DNA of 64,000 nt, taken from Zychaea mexicana (Eukaryota > Mucoromycota > Mucoromycetes > Mucorales > Lichtheimiaceae). The DNA lies in NCBI RefSeq assembly GCF_025766255.1, contig NW_026516727.1:124001-188000 (forward strand), in the 5' to 3' direction. Position numbers and translations under genes: made by a program. Below are positions 34,616 to 47,213 of this stretch, piece by piece (position 1 is the stretch's first letter; every line of letters starts with the position of its first letter). The notes under the pieces are model-generated. The model worked only from the letters and a program-made list of their open reading frames with translations. It made no database searches and was not told the origin of the DNA.

Positions 34616-36197
34616 CTAAGATTAAATCCCTTCTGCCTAAATAAAAGTTCAAACGTCCGCTAGCAGATGAAAAATCCTGTAAATGAAAGAGAACATATTA
34701 ATTTTTGATAATCTAGTGATTACAAAGATTTTATAGTTCTCAAAAATATTTATTGTTATTGTTTTACCTCCAATGCTCAACTAAGCACGAGAACTAAACG
34801 AGACAGCCATATGGTTGCTGTACATATTTCAAAGGTGCGAGTCAGTAAGTGTTGTTTATTGATTCTCTTATTTTTATTTATTACTGATTCTTACATGTTT
34901 ACCAAAATCGTAAAGGGGAGTTGACAGTCTCTCATAATTCTAATGGATTTCCATGTCCATGCTGCAAAAAGTATTACAAGACTGCAAAATCATTGAAAGC
35001 GCATTTGGCAAAGAAACAGTTGAAGTGCATGTCCATTTATGATTCAATAACTGATGCTGGGCCTCAAACTGGCTCTGTTGAAATTTCGCCCTCTTTACGC
35101 GTGCATGATGAGCGTATGATCGGTGTACAACTGCGACAACTACAATGAATACTGGTGAGCGCAGAATCCCAACCACTGTGATGCCAGTCTCTGGAAACGA
35201 GAACGACGAAACCCTGGCTACATTATCAAGTGCAACGATTACACCAATTGTGCCATACATCTCAACAACTCCAACCTCTCAATCCATTTCATCTCCATTA
35301 CCCGTGCCAATTCAACTTGCTGAAATTAATACTTCACCGCCAACGACGGATGATCGCATGATTTTCAACGACATTGATATATCTGCTCGATTTTATAGTT
35401 TCAAACAAGATGTAAACAACCACATACAGCAAGGCATTGCTATTACCATTGAAGAGCATATGCAACACTTACTTGCTCTCTCCTCTATATTGTTGCTGAA
35501 GCCAGCGCGCACCCACAAAGATTTGCACAAGCACATTGATCTCAAAACATGTGATGCACTTTGCCAGCATATCATTGAAAAACATAAAATGACTAATCAG
35601 TCGTTTCCAACTGAAGTCAAATTGCAACTCGAAGAAATTATGATGCAATTGGATGTGGTAAATTTGGAAGAGAAACCAGAATAGAAAAATGAATAGTTCT
35701 TGTTTTTTATACTTTATTTATTTTATTATTTTTGATCTGTATTAGGACGGTAACCGAGGTAAAGCATGCACGCGCCTAGCAGCATCACGACAAATTTATG
35801 CCCTGATACAATACAGTGATGTCCTTATTCCTATTAACAGGATTTTGTTGTCCATCTGAAACATGTAAGTTTTTAGGCTGCTAAAAATCGCGTTTAATTC
35901 TAAATCATTAATAGGGTGGAAAAGCTGCCACGCCGAATCATTGAAAATGGGCCCAAGGAAACGGAACTAATCACACGACATTTGGAAGCAATTCTCACTC
36001 CTCTTTTTGAGGACTTGGATAATGACATAGCATTTCGATGGTAATTGCAACTTTTGGCTGGGATGAAAAAGGATGTGATGGAGAGGGGACGATTTGATAT
36101 TCATAACTTTTGATTGAATAGGACCTCTGTCAGTGATGACGAAAAGCAAGCTAATATATGTCCCGACGCATCGATCAATATAATACATAGCAGGTAC

Positions 36198-37310
36198 TAC
36201 ATTACCTTATTGGTTACAAAAACATAATTATTTTTATTAAAAATAATTGTTTTTTAATGTCTAAATAAAATTTAATGAAATAATAATAATATAACTTTAT
36301 GATTATGCCATAATGTTCATTATAAAAGTAAAGTTACACTTAACTTTTTCTAATTGAACATCTAAATTATATAGAAAAAAAACAATTCTTTTTTTTCTTT
36401 TTCCGTCTGGTTATATATCAAGAATCTTCGATTCTTAGATATATATTAATAAGTAAAATGTACCATTTTACTTAGGCAAAGGTTTACCTTTGCTCTAGAA
36501 TTAAAAAAATAAAATTTATTTTTATTTAGCGAAGCAATGCTTCGCCTTTATTTTTTAAATCAAAAATTAAAAATTTTTGAGGCGTAGCTTTGCTACTTAA
36601 TATTTATTAGGCTTCGCCTAAATTAAAATAAATTTTAATTTATTTTACAAGAATCAAAGATTCTTGACCAGACGGAAAAAGAAAAAAAAAGAATTGTTTT
36701 TTTTCAATATTATTTTTAAGTTATAATTTATAATTAAAATTTTATTTATAATAATATTTAGAAATTTTGAAATTTAAAATATTGTTATAATCCAATAAAT
36801 TTAAAAATGATGAATATCATTTCTAAATTATTTCAAAAATTAATATCCAATTCCTTTTTTTCTATTTATATACAGTGCCTGCTCGATAATTCGATCACTT
36901 TGGTCACAGCCATAAGTGACCGAATTATCGAAATATCGAGTTATGAAATTGGGACTCCGTTAAGAAAAGGAATATTCATTGGGAATACATGTTAACTCTG
37001 GACTCTGATGTATGATCCGACACTGATCGCTGGTTCAATTCCGCGTCACTAAGCATTTCTATTGGTTTATACTTGTCGATATGTCACAGCAAGCGATCGA
37101 TGATCGAATTATCGATTTGTCGATATTTTACTGCTTACCAGCCTGGTCATTTGAGAAAGTGATCGAATTATCGAAAATATCGAGTTATCGAGTATCGAAT
37201 TATCGAGCGGGCACTGTAAAAATCAAAATCAATTAACAATCATTTTAAATTTTTGTTACCAATAAATATTTATTACCAATAGTTTTTATATAAAAACAGT
37301 TGGTAATGCA
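36198..37310. mobile_element. h-element at junction C/right arm (holds a MITE)
   Basis: This is the mirror of 5852-6620. The left tip is mutated to TACATTACC; the right tip is GGTAATGCA (37302-37310). The h-core is at about 36375-36704. The core flank on the arm side matches the L/A junction, and the core variants also match L/A rather than A/B or B/C. Confidence 0.7.
36873..37216. mobile_element. 344-bp MITE, copy in right arm
   Basis: Same family as 33884-34228, with TA duplicated (36871-36872, 37217-37218). The left arm shows the empty site (TTTATATAAAAATC in reverse complement, near 5940). It therefore inserted after the arms were duplicated and has not been copied across by gene conversion. 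One TIR base differs (CAGTGCCTGC). Confidence 0.93.
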
Positions 37311-37653
37311 TATGCGCCATGGAGCATTGTTGAGTGATCGAATTGGTTGCGGCGAAGTGAAAGCGCAGTACCAGGCCCTCAGTCACCAGCTTGTTGGTAT
37401 CGATCTGATGTGTGTTGCAAAATTGGCTAAAGATGCTTCGGATAAACACAAGTTGAAATCTATTTTTGCTTTCCTTGTCGTTGGTAAAGTATTTGTTGTG
37501 TTTCATAGGTCTATAACATTCTCATTCTATATTATCATATAGGTCAAAATGCTACGTTTTACATCATTAGGGATAAGTCGGTATCATAATGATTTTCGAT
37601 ATTTAAACATTATTTATATTAATTAAAAAAAATGAATTTTATATCAATATAAA

Positions 37654-39152
37654 ATGGAACTTGATAATAATGTTAATATTGTCTTTGAAAATAAATTAAA
37701 AGATGAAATTGAAAAATTAATTTTAAATAAATGGGATTTTTTAGATAAACAATAGCCATAAATTAGAAATAGATTTAATCATAGAACAAAAATTAAAGAT
37801 ATTAAAGATAATGATATTATGAATGAAATTAAAAAAGAATAATTAGAAAAATTAGGGTATATTCCTGTTTATTATTTTTTGACAGTTTTATATACAAATA
37901 AAGAATATCCTGGACCTTATAGAGAAATAGAAAAAGGTTTAATTTTATTATATCATATGATATCTGGTAGAACAGGTCCTAAAATGGCAAATATAATACC
38001 ATATACTACCTTTTATGATTTATATAAAGATTTTTGGATATCTAATTATACAGATTTAAATAAAAAAGTTAAAAAAGATTTAGAAAGTTTATTTTCAAAT
38101 ATAAAAATTAGAGTTTTAGCTGCAAAAGCATATAATCCTAATAGATTTGAGAATGTAACTGTATTTATAGATGGACATGATAGTAAAATAAAATATTATA
38201 GTCCTAATGAAAGTACAAAAAATTTATATAGTTATAAATTAAAAGGTTCAGGTTTAAGAACTCAAATTGTAGTTGATATTAATAAAAGTATATTAGTTGT
38301 TTCAAATAGCCAAAAATGTGTAGAAGGCAATGATGGAACAATGTACTTAAATATGAAATTATATAAATATATTAATAAATTAGACTGTTTAGGTATAGAT
38401 GGTGGTTATAATTTATATATTGAAAAATTTATTGAAAATGCTGCAGAATATGGATATGATTTTAATAATAAAAATTTTGTATACCCCTTTAGAAAAGAAA
38501 TTAATAATAAATTATCAGCTTCTGAATTAAATTTTAAAAGTAAGCTTGGTTCATTTAGATCTGAAATAGAAAATCAATTTTCTGTTTAAGCATCTAAGTT
38601 TGATAGATTTAATAATAATAAAGCAGCACTTCAAATGTCCGATAAAAAATATTATAACTTACAATTCCGTATTGCTTGTTTAATAAAAAATATACATAAT
38701 TTTGTGAAAAATTTGATATAGAAGTTCAGTCACATCATAAATAATGGTATGGTGTTAGATTTGAGTTTCCATCAAAGTTAAATAAAATTAATTTAGTTTT
38801 TAGTAATGAACAAAAAGTTAAAAAAGAATATAATGAAATGATGGAACTACAAGCTAAAATATTAGACCTTAATATTGAAGATATTGAAATAGATGATAAA
38901 GAAATGGATATAGAAAATAATGATGTTTTATAAGATTCATCTAAAAATAGAAGACGAAATCTAAATAAAAATAAAGAAGATGTATATGAAGTTGAACAAA
39001 TTTTAAATCATATGATAGATAATAATCGTAAATATATTTTCTATGTAAAATGGTGTGGTTATAGTAATGAGGATAATACTTGGGTTAAACAATCAGAATT
39101 TAATACAAAAGATATTATAAACCAATATTTAAAAGATAAAAATATCCAATAG
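37654..39152 (+). pseudogene. DDE transposase with chromodomain, decayed (right-arm copy)
   Basis: Same protein as at 4009-5508, with an independent set of lesions: shared TAG and TAA after LDKQ and TAA after FSV, and private TAA codons after IKKE, after HHK and after DVL. A 1-bp loss in a T-run near 38700 accounts for the length of 1499 nt. FIDGHDSK, CLGIDGGYN and FRSEIENQF are preserved, as is the chromodomain (FYVKWCGY, NTW). Confidence 0.75.
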
Positions 39153-39225
39153 TGCATCCCAAATAAAAAGTGTGATACTCTACCCTATAATTTAAAGAGA
39201 TTAAAAATATTTTTTTTATTTTAAT

Positions 39226-39729
39226 TTATTCAAGTAATTTTTCTATTATTTTTCCAAAGTTCATATATCCACCATTACATATGAAAATTTTCTTTGTTCT
39301 TTTCTTTTTAAACACCTTCTTAATATCTTTTTTATTTTTTTCTATCACTTTTTTATTTTTTTCTATCACTTTTTTATTTTTTTTCTTAGGTATATGAATC
39401 TTACTATGAAAACAACATAGATAATCAGGCTTATTGTTACCTATGTTAGTATTTATTTTTTTCTGGCACATATGACCATCATTTTTTCCTTTTTTATATA
39501 TATGAGTACAATGATTATCGCTGCTAATCATATACCAGAAATGATTACTATTTTGATTGTAACTTATTTCATCTTTCATGATTTTTTGCATTAATCTTTT
39601 TTTGTCTTCTTTTTTTGAAACCAATACTTCATCTTCAAAATAATTATCAATAACTTGTTTCATTATATTTTATATATAATTAATCATATTATCTTTGTTT
39701 ATAGTAATATCAGTATTAAGTATGACCAT
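39226..39729 (-). pseudogene. Small Cys/His protein of the AT-rich element (right-arm copy)
   Basis: This copy is open from Met at 39663 to the stop at 39226 and retains the whole C-x-H/C-x-H region that is broken in the left copy. Upstream of that Met a TAA replaces the Gln codon found in the left copy. The Lys-rich tail has a 7-residue tandem duplication (KKVIEKN twice). Confidence 0.5.
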
Positions 39730-40144
39730 TTTTAAATTTCTGTAAATGCCAAGAGAAGTTTGATGTATTTATTTTTATATTTTGATATGATAATTAAATT
39801 TAATACTGATTTTTAAAACTCAGCCGATAATATAAAATCACCAGATGTAAAGTAATATAGAGACAAACTGACATGCCCTCATTAATCGCGCCAAAATTGA
39901 GCTCTATACTATGTGTGAAATTGCTCATATCCAACTTCCACTCAGTCTTGATCAAGTACCGCTTTTCATCTCACAATTGAACAGAGTTATCGATGTCATT
40001 ACTTGTTTCCAGAGTGTAGTAAATGGCGATACCTACAATTATGTCCAAAATCCTGTGACACTAACTGATCACACTATGCACCAGATCACTGACGCCAAAA
40101 GCTCAAACAAACGAAAGGCAATCTTTAGTCATTATAGCCATTAA

Positions 40145-40616
40145 TTATCATCATCCTCTTGTCCATTGTATGAATATATCCTTTTCAGTTGCAGCTTTTT
40201 TATTGCCACCGCATGCACACAGTTTTCTCTGCTAAAAATTGCCCGCTAAATCCCCATTTATTTGCTAAAATTAGCAGTTTTCAAAACCAGCGTTAGTCAC
40301 TAATTTTTTGTTACAGAGCTGCTCGAGCGACCCAAATTTTCCCTTGCGGAGACCAAATTTTTACATATAGGAGTTTAAACATCCGTTACACATGTCCCCA
40401 CTACTGTCTTCACTCCTTCAGTGGACCAAACTTCTCCCCACACCGATTTCCAGATTTTTCCTTACAATCTGTAATTCCTTGTTGCGTAGACCAAAAAAAA
40501 GGGCCCTAGTAGTATTCCTGGGGAAGAACCCAATATCATTTATTGTTGAGTGGTATCGATGACGGTAAAATTGTAATATGATATGTATATAGTTCCAAGG
40601 GTGTGTAGCTTAGTCT
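40145..40616. other. Spacer between convergent genes (right arm)
   Basis: Mirror of 2547-3018. It separates the zinc-finger gene 3' end from the exonuclease gene 3' end. No feature recognised. Confidence 0.5.
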
Positions 40617-43600
40617 TTAGGATCCCTGTAATACATGTTTTTTACGGCGCACTTGTTTCTTGGGGATTTGTACATTAACTGTAAACAGTGGTTGTGATGG
40701 TGTAGACAATGGTGATGGCGCCAGAGCAATTCTTCTAGGACTATTGCGACTAAAACCTAATGGTGATGCACCGAGAGAGTTTGGTGTTGATGATGAGATA
40801 GTTGTTGCTACTGATGACGGGTCAGCTACTGCTATTGATGATGGTAACGAGTTTTGCGGTCCTTCTTGTACTATGGATTGGAGGGCAAATGGAGGTGGTG
40901 ACGGTGTGCTAGCAGGTAATGCGGAATATCCTCTGCTTGGTGACATCAATTCTGCGTTCATCGTTTCACAAATGCCATCGCTAATTGCTTTGCTAGCGCG
41001 TGTCAATCGTCTCTCATTCCATCGCTCGTAATGCATTTTTAGATGATCTGGTGTCTTGTAAAATACTGTTACTCCATCTACCGGCTTGGATGTGGATGCG
41101 TTCCAAAGCTTTGCCAATCTGGTCCAGTCTGATGCGCCAATAGTTCTTTGAGCTGGTCCATGGATGATTTCTTGAAACTTTTCGAATTCCTGCTTCGTGT
41201 GGACAGGGGTAACAGCATACTTTGTTCCTTGTTTTTGGGCAAGAAAGATGTAGCGCTTATTCAAAGGATTGGCCGTAGAACCAGGCGGTAAGAAGATGTT
41301 GATACTAATGTTGAGAGAGTATGGCCGAGGTTTGAGCGTATTCATTTGGTCGCGATGCTCTTCGTTGTTTCGTTCTTCTGCTGAAGACATGTCTATCCCA
41401 AGTGTGCGAGCAACGTCAGGTGCAAATTCTGCAATACCAAATGTCTCGCTGCACTCTTTCAGCTCCAAACCTTGGACATGGGCACCCGCTTGCTCCTCAA
41501 TAGCACCACCAGTGCCGAAAATCCCAAGCTTCATCCGTAGGTATACCAATGCTTCAATCAACCATGGATCATAATGTCCCTTGTACTGACGTAAATATCG
41601 ATTCATAGTGCCGACCTGATATATAAGGTATCTCAATATCAAAACTGATTGATTTCAGTGGATATCACCTTTTACCTTCAAGTTATGACAAAGTCGATAC
41701 TCAGCAAGAAAGCAATCAGCCAAATGTGGTCCGGCACCGCTAGAACCAATAGCACGGATAATGTTTTGATGGACTCCACCCTCTAGAGAGTTTGTTCCAC
41801 GGGCACACCGATAAAGGGGAAGGTTTGCTTTTTTGTCGTATCCAATTTTATAGTACAGCGGCATATCGGGATGATCGGAAACTTGGCCTTCATATATTGC
41901 CTTGAGCATGTTTTGGGCTTGACGGTGTGCATCATTATCAAACAATTTCCTTCCAGTTCTGGTGCAAATTAGGTTACTGTATTCAGCAAAAAGATTTTGG
42001 ACTTTAGGACCGAGCTCGTGTGGTGGTGGGACGATACGTTTCACTCTTCGCATAACCCAAGATGGATTCGTGTTCAGCATGTATTCCCATGTAATGTTTT
42101 TGGTCGCTAGATATTGCTCCACTTTTTGCCGATCTTCTTGGTGCACAACAAAGATAGCGTTGCGTAGTTGCCGGGAGAATTCTTTTGCGAGAACGTGCCG
42201 TTTGGGTATCTTGATAAGCGCCATGAAGTGATAGATGTCTTTTAGGATTCTCGAATATACTGGTTGCTGCTGGGTATCCTGCGCATAAATATTTGTGAAG
42301 TTGAAGCTTGAAGAGTCGGAACATGGTATATTCGATGTGCTTTGTTCATTGGAGTTGTCATTGGGTTCGTGTGATGTTGACGTCGAACAAGAAGATGTTG
42401 ACTCCTGATCACTATCGTCTGGTATACTGTCGGTTATATGAGGTGTATCGTGCATATCGTCAGGTATGTTGGCTTGTGATCGGTTGTTGCCTTGATGCGG
42501 TGGTTGCTCTCTCCATAAACATAGCGACTTTTTTTCGAATCGTAGCATGGATACCGGTACTGTCACAGCAAAAGGGAGGTCTCCAAATTCCATAAGAGTT
42601 TTTTGAGTGTGCGAGTCAAGAATTGCGCCAGGAACACAAACGTGATTGATCGATATATATGCCATGTTGTCGTCGAATGTTATCTAGTAATTCATGAAGA
42701 GAAGCACATGTTGTTAATGAATCACATATTTCTTCCAAAGAATATTACGTAAATCGTAAAGTACCTGCTGCTCATTGTGTAATATCTCGCCATATGCAAT
42801 TGGAAATGAACATTGAAGACGGGAATAAATAGCAACGTACCCACCATGCGGAGGAGGATTTAGTACGGTTTTACCCAGTGTACGAAAACACACAAGCTTT
42901 GTATATATCGCCAACGACGCCCACGCGTCCAGCGCTGCATAATACACTTGATTCTCGGAAAGATCTTGTAATTCCCAGTTGCTGTCTCTATCATTTTTCG
43001 ATCCTACCCCCAAGTACTTCTTCAGCAATTGTAGATAGTCCTACATTTCCATTTTCGATGAAGCCTCGTCTACGAGAGAACTTGCCGAGCTCCTACCCCG
43101 TGCCTTCATGATAGTCTAGTCCGTAGTCGCGCTTTAGTTTTTTTAAGTCACCACTAACAATACGGCCAGCTTTTAGGACCTTGGACGACTTTAGAAGAGT
43201 TTCGATAGAAGGAGGAATATTATTATACTGGTGGATTGGCAGGATATAGACGTAGCTCTAAACCACAAGTTATTTTGTTAGCGTGAAGCTGTAACTTGCC
43301 AAAACGATAGTGTAACAGAACAGAGCCAATACCTTGTATGCTAACTGTAATATTGCCACTTTGCCAGGGGAAGCATGTCGACTGAAGTTCCATTCGCAAT
43401 CCAAACCAATTACAATCGTTTGTGGATCAATATCACACAAGATGGTGTTCGTAATTTTTTCTTCAGCTTCGGTTTCATTGCGTATGTAGTGCGTAGTAAT
43501 AAAGGTTGGCAGGTGTAATATGTGATTGTTGCGGGTAGATCCAGTTAAAGTCAAACTGTTCATCTTGGGACCGTTCTTCAATGAGCTGATATTATCAAGT

Positions 43601-45165
43601 AGGAACGCCTTGTCTCCCCGGACGTTGTCAGTAAAAAATAGCTGCGGTGGTTTATACCCGTACATGTCGTATGTTTTCATCATTTCCTTTAAAAGGCGTC
43701 TGTAAATGCGATAATGACTTGGTGGGGACTAGCAATTGCATTCGTATCTCCTCATACTCGTTACATATAGTATATAGAGCGCCAAAAGTCGGTGCGTCAC
43801 CCATTTTTGCAACTTTCTTCAAAAACTTGAATGTGTGGTCTCCCTTGAGTATCTCTCCATCAATAGTAACCATCTGCTTGTCCATAATTGGCCGAAGAAC
43901 ATCCATGATAGTATTGTATATGAGTCGAAAATATGGTATAGAAGGAACGTATCCAGCGTATCCTTGAGAAACCTTGAATGTCGAGAACTCAGGGTAGCTT
44001 CTGATGCGATTTTCGGTCTCCTTGTAAGTTGGGTTCGTTCGACGATGTATTTGATATAGGGTGTATATGATATGCAGTCGGATATGGCGTATGAGGTGCA
44101 GCTCCTGTAGCATATCTTGAAAGTTTGCAACTCCCATACCGTGCTGCATACATGGTCGTAAAATGTCAATGAGATCCTTAGAGATAGCACACCGATAGGA
44201 AAAAATGGCGGGAAATTCTGCTGCTAGTTCGTCGGGCAGCTGTTTCAAGGTTTTTTCATCGTGTGCACCCAATGAGGCATGACAGGTTTTGCAATCATAT
44301 CGTCTTGACATAATATAAAAGCATCTTTCAAACACATAGTTCGCTGTTAAAGGCTTGCCATGATTGTTGCTGCTAATAATTCATACCTGTTCATGTCTAC
44401 CACTCCACGTGCATAAGGATCCTTGTAGAAGCCTTTATCTTCAAGTTTGCTTTTTTCAAAGGTATTTTCGTCCGCCTCATTGTAGCACCTCGGGTCGCGG
44501 CAGTACAATCGATCAACCAATAAATGAGGGAACCATAGAAATACACGAGGAAAGTACAATGGCTTGGGATTTAATATACTTTCGTCTCGTAATGCAAAAT
44601 AAGGCGACTTTGGCTCAATCCAAAAAGTTCCATTCTTGTATTCCCTTGGATAACCACCATCTTTGGTCTTGATACGATCTTGGATACTTAAGAAATACTG
44701 GGCGAGCACTCCGAAACTTTTTTCTTTGTATCCTCTGTCGTCATCATTGAGTGTTTGTACTTCGTCAGGGATGGGATCTTCCTCGTTTTCCACGCCAGTA
44801 TCATAATTAGTATGATTTTCTTCCTCTAATTCGTCGATCAAGTCCTTTAAAGTATAGTCATCGTCATCCACACGAGCCTATATAATCGATACAATAAGTA
44901 TATGTATGTGGTGGCCCTTTCCGGATACAACCTGTTGGGAGGAAACTTCACAGCTTGGTTGCTCATTGATATCGGGTGGTGAGGCTGTGGCCTCAGCGCT
45001 TGTTGTGTCGCGTTGTTCTGAAGAAAGGTAGCGCGAAGGAACGTATTGCATCAAGCTCGTCTGACCGCGAGCGCGAGCCGAGGAGGATTTCTGCTTTTTA
45101 TTTTTGCTACCTAGAGGTCTACCGCGACGACGTTTTCCATCTGACCGAGAAGTAGAATCACCCAT
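40617..45165 (-). pseudogene. AT-hook / 3'-5' exonuclease gene, damaged right-arm copy
   Basis: Exons: 45165-44932, 44877-44387, 44324 to about 43690, about 43683-43334, a further exon from about 43260, 42665-41676, and 41615-40617. Exon 1 encodes an AT-hook (RRRGRPLGSKNKK). The next exons hold a cysteine-containing domain (YCRDPRCY, then CFYIMSRRYDCKTCH joined across a 62-bp intron) that resembles the fungal DUF6729 type. The exonuclease domain follows with GLDCEW (motif I), SGDLKKLKRD (II) and YYAALDA (III). Damage: an apparent frameshift near 43690, TAG in place of TTG near 43088, and a 2-bp deletion near 42995 in an A-run. The left copy has TTG and the longer A-run. Its substrate and partners are unknown; AT-hook plus exonuclease suggests a DNA-handling role. 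Confidence 0.7.
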
Positions 45166-47213
45166 TATTTGTCAAATACGTTATGAGGAGGTGATAGAGT
45201 GAGAAAAAATACAAGACGAAAGACCCGTGTAAAAGTGCTGTCGTTGACAGGAACAATCAAAACGCCAACTGATATACCCACACACAAGCGCTACACAGGG
45301 GCAACACAAGATATCGGCACACGTAACAACCCCCGTTAACTTGTTATCTCATTGGCTACCCTCACACTTTGCACCCAGAGAGCAGTTGCTTAACTTTTAA
45401 TATCATTGGATGAGAGTCTACCCCAGTAGCTTTAACCCCGCCCTTTTTCTTTTTTCGTGAACAGAGTTGCTAGTCGTCAGTGAAACATTAATCAACAGTT
45501 TGATCGCCTTTCATTTGCCCAATTCGTAAATGTCCATATTACATATAGCTAATACTACTACATATGTATACTACATAAGTAATGCCCTCCTACAATACTG
45601 TTACACTACTATATACATTGTAACCAAGCCCCTCTGATAGCGCTTGAGGGTGGTTCTCAATCTCGCACAAGAATTAGTCGTGACCTTTGTTTTTCACTTT
45701 TAATAATACAAATATGCTACATTTAAGCGTCATTTTTAGTATACATAGGCATGCGAAGATTTTTTGGGCAAATATTGGAATCAAAAAGTTACTGAGTTAT
45801 CATTCATTTGCGATATTTTACAAGTACATACTGTAGTTTTTACTATATTAAGGAATGCATTCTTTATGACAACAACGTAGATTCATGATGTTAGAGAAAA
45901 AGGCTGAGGGCTTATGCGGAGATACCGATTTTTTCATATATGAAGGGTTGTCGTCGCAGACTAGTACTAACCTCACTACTCGGGCCACCACCATCATCGT
46001 CTTTATCATTTGCAATGGACCGTGCGTAACAACAAGAGTTTTTAAATCACCTTTTGAGACGTGTAGTGCCATCTATCCATACAAAAACAGATTCGCTTCC
46101 AGGTACGTTGGTAACTACTATATTCATCGCATTGAAAACATGTCCTACCTCCCTTTTTTTAAGAATTTTAAATTCTCTTTTACCGATAAATACCGATAAA
46201 GAGAGAGAGAGAATTTATTTCTGCATTACCTGCATACTCAAACATGATTAGGGTTACGTACTCATGTAATTGTACATAATGTACAATTTACCTTTACGCG
46301 TACAATGGGGAATTTGACATGTTGCGAGTGGTGTATACATACTTTAATATACAATGCGCAACAAGCTTTTCTTTATTTGATATGCGCTGTCAAATTTTAC
46401 TGCCCGAAACATCTCAACCCTTCGTGGCACATGTTTGATGTTGCAGCACTTGCTACAACCAACAGGCCGGTAACGCTCTTTTCAGTTTGAATTTCATTTA
46501 TGTGCTCTTTCTCATATACTGCCATTTACGAAATGTGACGAAGAATGAGGATATCACTGATCCACACACGTGTGTGAAATTTGTTAAAGATATTTGTCAA
46601 ATCACACAATATCATGTTAATTGTAGTCAGTTCCGCCAGTTGCCCTTTTGCGTGTAACCTCCAATAATAATTTGCATACAAAATAAGCCCAACTGTTCGC
46701 AAAGCTCAGGTCTCGATTCGATTCCATGGTGATTGCGATCCATAACTCCACGGCTCTCCACATTTTTTGTTGTAACTTATACCAAGCGTGCTAAATAAGG
46801 CTAGTTGCAATTTCTTCCGAGCATGAGTGAAGGTTTGCTCTGTTGTGCGTGTGTATGCCACGCCTACGACGCCTAAGCTTTTGAACTCGCTGCTGCAGTT
46901 GAGTAAATTAAGGGGGATATTTAAAAATAGCCACCGCAGCCGTTTTCTTTCTGTAGTTATATGAACCACAGATCAGAGGCTTTTCACGATGTTGCTCTAC
47001 TGTAATACTACTTAGCGTGGATCACTGGATAATGAAGCTTGCGCTTGTTTACCTGTTTAATTTACATCCAATTCGGAGCTGATAAAAGCATGGGAAGCTC
47101 GAAAGATTCTTCGGAGCCTGCGCCGAAATATAATAAATACTCTTCCTTTCGGTCCCATATTCTCAAAAGCTCCCCACTCCCGTCCAAACCCACACCACTC
47201 AATATCCGACACC
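45166..47213. other. Divergent intergenic region
   Basis: About 2 kb lies between the exonuclease gene (-) and the P450 gene (+). Short open frames (for example 46706-46969) lack plausible starts, composition or splicing. A short GA run occurs near 46199. I see no tRNA or rRNA. It presumably holds both promoters and marks the transition to ordinary genic DNA. Confidence 0.5.

Larger units (their letters stand above)
25469..36374. repeat. Palindromic unit C (centre inverted)
   Basis: Same arms as A and B, but the centre (about 28960-29650) and inner arms are in reverse orientation. The left arm carries a 469-bp insertion at 26840-27308 and the right arm a large DDE element at 30830-34237. There is no Tigger copy, and the empty site is preserved near 36285. 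Confidence 0.9.
37605..39800. mobile_element. AT-rich two-gene DNA transposon (right-arm copy)
   Basis: Mirror of 3365-5560, with the same two convergent genes. Ends are approximate. Confidence 0.6.
34811..40144 (+). pseudogene. Zinc-finger / PD-(D/E)XK-like gene with two insertions and a frameshift (unit C right plus right arm)
   Basis: This is the mirror of the gene at 3019-8008. The ATG at 34811 opens the 34-nt first exon. The long exon has lost one base near 35115 (GAGCGTATGATCGG against GAGCGTGATGATCGG), which shifts the frame after RVHDER. Downstream exons are interrupted by the h-element (36198-37310, itself holding a MITE), then continue at 37311-37483 and 37543 to about 37600 (VVG to QNATFYIIG, 59-bp intron). 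The AT-rich transposon follows, and then the last exon to 40144. GCGEVKAQ is retained. Confidence 0.55.
36705..43145. repeat. Outer palindrome arm, right
   Basis: Reverse complement of 1-6111 with scattered differences and a MITE insertion. The match ends at the window-start boundary of the left arm, so its true end is unknown. The exonuclease gene continues past 43145 to 45165, suggesting the palindrome may extend that far on both sides. Confidence 0.9.

Noticed and set aside
6444..36374. Integrated inverted-repeat plasmid like the yeast 2-micron circle
   Set aside because: The geometry and flipped centre are similar, but no recombinase, replication or partition gene is visible and the same inverted structure continues into flanking gene DNA.
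1..43145. LTR retrotransposon or endogenous virus as the source of the amplified region
   Set aside because: No reverse transcriptase, integrase, LTR or capsid/packaging genes are visible; the repeats are inverted and gene-bearing.
46706..46969. 87-codon minus-strand frame upstream of the P450
   Set aside because: No recognisable motif, no splice partner and ordinary intergenic composition.
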